Source: Sphagnum compactum (lineage: Eukaryota; Bryophyta; Sphagnopsida; Sphagnales). Taken from it: a stretch of 64,000 nt of DNA. Shown in pieces: positions 58,741 to 64,000 of the stretch; the stretch's first letter is position 1; every line of letters begins with the position of its first letter. Both the position numbers and the translations under genes were made by a program. The stretch is from contig OZ234495.1 in the NCBI GenBank assembly GCA_965153455.1, forward strand, positions 24,982,875-25,046,874, written 5' to 3'. The notes beneath the pieces were generated by a model. That model was given only the letters and a program-made list of their open reading frames with translations. It made no database searches and was not told where the DNA came from.

Positions 58741-60429
58741 TGTAGTATTGAGGTAGCTTCAACACATGTTTGTAGAATAATTAATGAAATTTGAAAATTT
58801 CTTATCAAGAATAAAAATATTTTTAAATATTCCAAAAGATTATGTATTTTCCTTCACAAATCAAGAACTATATATATGTTGTTTATGTTGCAACAACAAG
58901 ATCACAATAGATCTAATAATACAATTTTTTACAAACTTTAGAATTAATGTCAAACATGCCAAGGTACTATTGTATTTATAAATAGAATGTAAATATAAAA
59001 ATGATATTTGTGTATCATAAGCTATGCAATAAACAAGACAATTATTTTTCTTCTAGTAGGTCATATTTGCATAAGGGACAAGGATTGGCAAATGAGTTTT
59101 AAAAGACATACAAACCTTAGTTGGAGGAATTGATTGATGGCATGGCAAGCAAAAAGTTGGAGGAAAAGAAGACAACAACATATATATAGTTCCACAAGTG
59201 TGCCCACATGTCTAGGATTGGATCTTGTTTTGGGATTCTTTTGTGAAGTAGAATTTGTTAATTCCACTAATGTTCCCCATGATGCACATGCTTTGGGGGT
59301 GAAATGCCATGTTACTTCTTCTAATTCAATTGCCATTCGACTACAATTACATGTTCTAATTCACATGCCCTAGAACGGTGATGAACTAATTATGGACTTC
59401 ACCCCTAAATTGGAGAGGTTAAACACCAAATGCATCTTCCCTAATCATTTACATTGGCCAAGACTATGCCAAGTTGTACATCCACATCCTTAAGCATGGG
59501 GCATGTTCTCACAAGGCCAACAAAAGGAGGATTTTCATCTTTTTCATTGGATATGAATGGGGTGATGTTGGGAGTGGTCACATCCATTTGCCAAACCCCA
59601 TTACTTTTTGCCATCACAATGATAACTTTCATAGTAGGGCCATTTTCTATTTTTCAACTTGCAACCAATATTTTATGTGAAAGTAGGGGGTTTTAGGCTT
59701 GATTACAAACATGGCTTCAACATTGTTACCAACAACTTACTAACTTGGATAAACAACTTCGAAAGAAAATACTCTCAACTAGTCATGATGGCGGGCCAAT
59801 CAACAATTGTTCACATGAAAAGTGAAGACCTTGAACCAAGCCCATATTAGATTTGAACATCCATGGGTGCATCCAAGAAAGCTTGCGGGCTTACCAAGAT
59901 TGAGTTTTTGGTGTAGTTGAGCCCCATCCTCCCAACAAATTAATCATCCATTTAGGTCCGAACTGTGATGACAAATGCTACATCATATGATGTTTTGGTT
60001 GGAAGGGTTATGTTGTAAGGTCTAAATGACATATAACGAGCCAATGTGTTTACTTTGCATTTAGGTCTATTGTTATTTTTGGGGTCCTTTTTTTTCAAAA
60101 AACATGTTTTCCTCAAGAAGAAATTTCAAATGAAATGTTTTGAAACTTTTTATATATTGTATTTATAGTTGCCCCAGTATGTCATATGTTTTTTTACAAT
60201 CAAATTTGGAGAAATACAAATTTTTGAAAGTGCATAAATTTTGTCAGATTTTGTGTTTCATCTTGAAAATTTGTCATAATTTCAAATCATACCATACATG
60301 TTAACACTTTCAAGTTTCATTTTTTATGTTATAAGCTACAAGTTTTCTTTGAACAACATATACATTGCATCACAGTTACATGTCGAAAAGGATTCATGAT
60401 TTTTTTTAAGACCTTAATTTTTGATAAAT
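58741..60429. other. Intergenic upstream of the retrotransposon
   Basis: A slightly GC-richer block at 59100-59870 has several overlapping frames of 60-90 codons on the + strand with no domain I recognise; it may be a decayed transposon. The rest is AT-rich. Confidence 0.45.
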
Positions 60430-61091
60430 TGTTAAGGGGGTAAGCTGAATATGTGATTCGAGATGAACAAGGCAATTAGGATGGGGACTAATTAGGGAAC
60501 TTTGATAGTTTGAATTTTGAATTATTGTTGTTTTGGATCATGATAATGTGACTTGCGATGGTTCTAAAGGGGGGAGTTCTAGAAAACAAAGAAAGGAGAA
60601 GAAGAATAAACAAGGAGTGAGTTTTAAAAGGAATAGGAAGAGCTAGAGGTATTTGCTGTAGAAAACCATAGACTCTTGATATTGCACAAATTTTAAGTGT
60701 TGTTTTGGGATTTTTTTCTCAACAAAACATGGGAGTACACTGTAATTTGGATTCATGTTTTTAGTAATATAGAGAAGCACAAACTTCTATAGTGAATTTT
60801 ATGTTCCCCTTTTGTGTGGATTTCTTGTAGTGTTAGATTATGGTGCAATGAATTGTAATCTTGTTTTTGGAAATTTTTATAATGTATTATGAAGTGCAGA
60901 TTATGGTTAAATGCAATAACCATGAATTTGATGTTGGAATGAATGGTAGTGTTAAGTTTGTTGAGACTTAAAACATAAATAGTGAACATAGGCATGTGAA
61001 ATGTAAATTTGTTGTTACAATAGTAATATTTTTCACATTGTTGTTACAATGTGAAAAATATTTTATAGGAATTTAAATTTCATTTCTACCA
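60430..61091 (+). repeat. 5' LTR
   Basis: A 662-bp LTR with TG...CA ends, matching the minus-strand solo LTR across its whole length. It is about 20 bp longer than the solo copy, largely because of a local hairpin duplication at 61025-61062. Confidence 0.9.
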
Positions 61092-61115
61092 TTTGGCGAC
61101 CATCTTGTGGGGAAT
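61092..61115 (+). other. Putative primer binding site
   Basis: TGGCGACC...TGTGGGGA starts 2 nt after the LTR end. It resembles the TGGCG...GGGGA primer sites of plant gypsy elements, primed by the 3' end of a cytosolic tRNA. Mutations in the middle prevent naming the tRNA. Confidence 0.65.
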
Positions 61116-61310
61116 TGTTTTTCTATTCTTTCTTTTAGTAATGGGAAGATTTTTTACAAAAAAATTTGTATCCTATAGATGAGAGTGTCCAAATGAATAG
61201 TGTTGTTTTTTTAATTTAAAATTATAAAAGGTATGTTAGAAAGTATCAGAGGTCTACGCGGTTGATACTATAAGGATTCCAAAGCAATCTACAAACTTTG
61301 AAGACGAACT

Positions 61311-63361
61311 ATGAAACAAGATGAATCAGATGGTGACTCAAAGTTTACAACAACGATTGGACTTGGAGGCAAATTGGCAAGTTATTGAAAGATAGACAGA
61401 AGACAATTTCAAAAATGGAGAGGAGTATGCAAGGCTTACAAATAACCCCATTTCAAAATCTAATGTTGTAGAGACAAATTTTGAGAACAGAGGAAAGGCA
61501 TGTGGGGCACATGTCGTTTTTACCACAAGAAGTGGTATGACGGGATGTATGGACTAAGGGTTTTCAGAGAAGGCACAATTCCAGACAACGATCTCCACGA
61601 AGAGAGATACAATTGACTACTCATCTGAATGAATGGATGTAGTATACTTCTCAACCGCAATATGTGGTTCATAGTCGTACATATGAGAATAGAACATGGA
61701 CTTCTAGAATACCTGATCAACTGTAAGAAATCTCAAGTCCAGAGTCGGTGACTAGCCGAGGGAGGGATGTTACAGGAGGTATATAACCCAAGTTTGTGTA
61801 TCAGTCTGCATCTCCATATTATTATGAACCAGTGGAACACTAGGAGGTGGATGAAAACACCAATGTTGATGTGTTTGAAGAGATTGAGGAAATTACCCAA
61901 TATCATCTAAGTATGTAGAGGCACATGGTGAATGTGTTGGATGAAGTACCATAATCATACTCACATCAAGGGAATCCAAAGTTGGATCAACCAAGGTACA
62001 CTGTCGAAACACAGGATCATGAATTTGTGAATTCAAAAATGATGAAGTTAATTTCAAGGGTCTGTGCATTATGTGAAAAAGAAGGACAATCATGGATTGT
62101 CTTTTTGTGCCTTATTCACATCATAATAGGTATTGTTAGGCATGTGGAGTTACAAAATGTGGCAGGAACATTAATAGATCAACCACAGGAACATGAATTA
62201 GGTATTCTTGTAGTTCAGAACATATTTAAAAGCATGGAGTTGGGAAGCCAATTGGGACCATAGAGTCAATAGATTCGTTCATCTATTCAGACTAGGAGTA
62301 GAGAACCAAAGGGGTATTCACATCCACATACTGCACCACAGAGGATACCAATGGGTAACCATAGATTGGAATAATGTCAATTTCAAATCAACATAGCTTC
62401 ACCAATAGTGTCAAAAGCGGCAACTGTTGAAACCCGGAAACAACATGTTGGAGTAGGAATTACTCAATCACTGAATGCAAGTATAACAACCACAGAAGTG
62501 GAAACGATTGTTGTGCCCAACATAAATGTTGTCAGAAGGGGAATACTAAATGGATCTACAACAAAATTAAGTAGCAGATCAAGTGGAGTCTCAACAGGAA
62601 GGAATTTAAGTCGAAGTTCGACACTACCAGTAGCTACTATTGGAGTTGTTAGCATACTTCAAATGGTGTTTACTAATTCGATAACAACTACTCATGTGAA
62701 CAGGACTGTAAATCGACCATTGATGAACTCAATGGTTGCTAGAAGGTGCAGAAGTGCAGATGTCATGCATTTAAAAGGAGGATATTGAGAACCAATTGTT
62801 GTAATTGCACCAATTCTTGATCATAGAGATGGCCATTATGCTAGGCCAAACATGGTAGTTCTTAAGTATCTTGATTTAAAAAAAGATGTTGATCCAGATG
62901 CTCATGTCAGAGTGTTCAATTTTGAAATAAAAGAAAATACAGAGACTTTTGAAGAATATATCATCAATGGGTTTAGCTATATGTTAAGAGATATGGCATT
63001 GGACTAATGCCATAATTACATGTCAAAATTTCCTTATTGTATTTTTTCGGAACTTTTTCAGGCATTTTGCAAATGTCATCGGAAGACTCAGAATGATGAG
63101 CAAATATACATGGAGCTGAAAAACATGAAGCAAGAGGAGATTGAGAGGGTGGAGGTTTACTATGAATGGATTCAAAAGTTGGTTCATGGTTTACAAGTAC
63201 CAACCATAAACAATTTTGTAACTACTGTGTTTAGAGCAGGTTTGCAATCATACCTCATAATTGCAATTGCGGGAATGAAGCGATTAGCATTACAACAACA
63301 TAAGGAGGCAACAATGTTGTGTGAAGAAGGTATGACTACAGCAGAAGCAAGGATCTTGTAA
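61311..63361 (+). pseudogene. Decayed gag (Ty3/gypsy-type capsid region)
   Basis: A gag-type polyprotein would form the virus-like particle of the retroelement. Similarity is clearest from 62800: DLKKDVDPDAHVRVFN, EEYIINGFSYMLRD, QAFCKCHRKTQNDEQIYMEL, GLQVPTINNFVTTVFRAGLQ and AMLCEEGMTTAEAR-like ends, typical of a gag capsid/retrotransposon_gag domain. The upstream part (61980-62790) is Ser/Thr-rich and includes a CALCEKEG motif. In-frame stops occur throughout (for example near 62262, 62274, 62371, 62788 and 63005). Several are simple C-to-T or G-to-A changes of Gln or Trp codons. Similarity ends abruptly at 63361. Confidence 0.85.
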
Positions 63362-63429
63362 AATGACAAAAATGAAATGGTAATATTTTATATCCTTGTA
63401 AACATATGTTTTCCCTACCACAATGCTGT

Positions 63430-64000
63430 AATCCCAATCTACATAAAAACCTGTGGTTCTATATCTACGTTTTGCTCTGTAGTTTCGATCTCTTCCCCCA
63501 CTAATTCAGTTTGTGGTTCGATTTCCAGATGTTGTAATTATGGTATCTTTGGTTGTACCTCCTCTTCATGAGCTGCTCCACTTCTGAGGTCCTGTGATTC
63601 TTCAATCTATACTTCCTCCTCCTGAGTTGTCCCACCGGGCCTTGCTTTTATTTCTTCATTGTGACTTGATACCTTTGTACTTGTTGTATTGCCACAAATG
63701 AAATCTGGAAAATTATTTTGATAAGCTTCCAACTTGTATCTCAAAATTCTTTCATTAGCTCTATGTTGAACCAGATTCTTCTCCAACTCCTTTATAGAAT
63801 ATTCTTCTACAACCTCCCACCATTCCTTAGATTATGCCTCAGAGTCCATCTTATAGCACTATAGCATTTGTTCATAATCCTCTAGTATTTTTTTGATACC
63901 AGGTGGATCTAAATTTTTCCTATGTTCATGTGCCCTCTCTAATTGTGCTTGTAGGTGTTGTAGAGTTCACTGATATTCCTTCTTGTCCTCCATTAACTGT
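63430..64000 (-). pseudogene. Decayed antisense reading frame beside gag
   Basis: Read on the minus strand, one frame runs through about 190 codons from 63999 to 63430, with coiled-coil-like, Glu/Gln-rich sequence (LQAQLERAHEHRKNLDPPG, IKKILEDYEQML, EWWEVVEEYSIKELEKNL, RANERILRYKLEAYQNNF). It is broken by about seven stops, nearly all at positions where Gln or Trp is expected. I do not know the family. It may be an antisense ORF of the retroelement or a nested element inserted in opposite orientation. It continues past the window. Confidence 0.6.

Larger units (their letters stand above)
60430..64000 (+). mobile_element. LTR retrotransposon, left part (5' LTR, PBS, decayed gag); continues past the window
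   Basis: A 662-bp 5' LTR at 60430-61091 starts TGTTAAGG and ends TACCA; its boundaries are fixed by the solo copy at 39039-39680. Directly after it comes TTTGGCGACCATCTTGTGGG (61092 onward), a primer-binding-site-like sequence with TGG opposite the tRNA CCA end. A gag-type region follows. pol and the 3' LTR would lie beyond 64000. Gag similarity and PBS style suggest a Ty3/gypsy element. Many stops show that it is dead. Confidence 0.85.

Overview
The window is nuclear DNA of a land plant: AT-rich, with intron-split genes (GT-AG introns, and one AT-AC intron), plant-only families (OEP24, MLO, Di19, DYW-type PPR) and LTR retrotransposon remains. The wording of the PPR remnant resembles the large PPR families of ferns. 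My inference is a seed-free vascular plant, most likely a fern; a bryophyte or conifer cannot be excluded from sequence alone.

Layout. 1-273: end of an unidentified + strand gene. 995-3570 (-): OEP24, a plastid outer-envelope pore, 3 exons, 210 aa. 8078-9128 (-): ISU1, the mitochondrial Fe-S scaffold, 3 exons, 173 aa. 15030-20744 (+): an MLO seven-transmembrane protein, rebuilt here as 16 exons, 612 aa. 26360-27929 (+): calmodulin, 2 exons, 149 aa, with Ser in place of the usual plant Cys in EF-hand 1. 33732-35545 (+): a frameshifted DYW-type PPR pseudogene. 52728-55409 (+): a Di19 zinc-finger protein, 5 exons, 228 aa, whose third intron has a complete U12-type AT-AC signature. 60430-64000: the left part of a decayed LTR retrotransposon (5' LTR, primer binding site, gag), whose LTR also occurs as a solo LTR on the opposite strand at 39039-39680 with a 5-bp target duplication.

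The spaces between genes hold a 217-bp MITE, a diverged ~164-bp satellite-like array, several minisatellites and microsatellites, dispersed inverted repeat pairs, a long near-perfect hairpin and two perfect 36-bp palindromes.

The intact genes are mostly unrelated housekeeping or stress genes and form no cluster. The one functional link is MLO and calmodulin: MLO proteins carry a C-terminal calmodulin-binding helix, and the two genes lie 5.6 kb apart on the same strand. All exon joins were made by eye from reading frame, splice signals and family similarity remembered without a database. No new multi-gene system is evident; the most notable items are the AT-AC intron, the calmodulin substitution with a CGCG-rich upstream region, and the retroelement with an antisense decayed reading frame.
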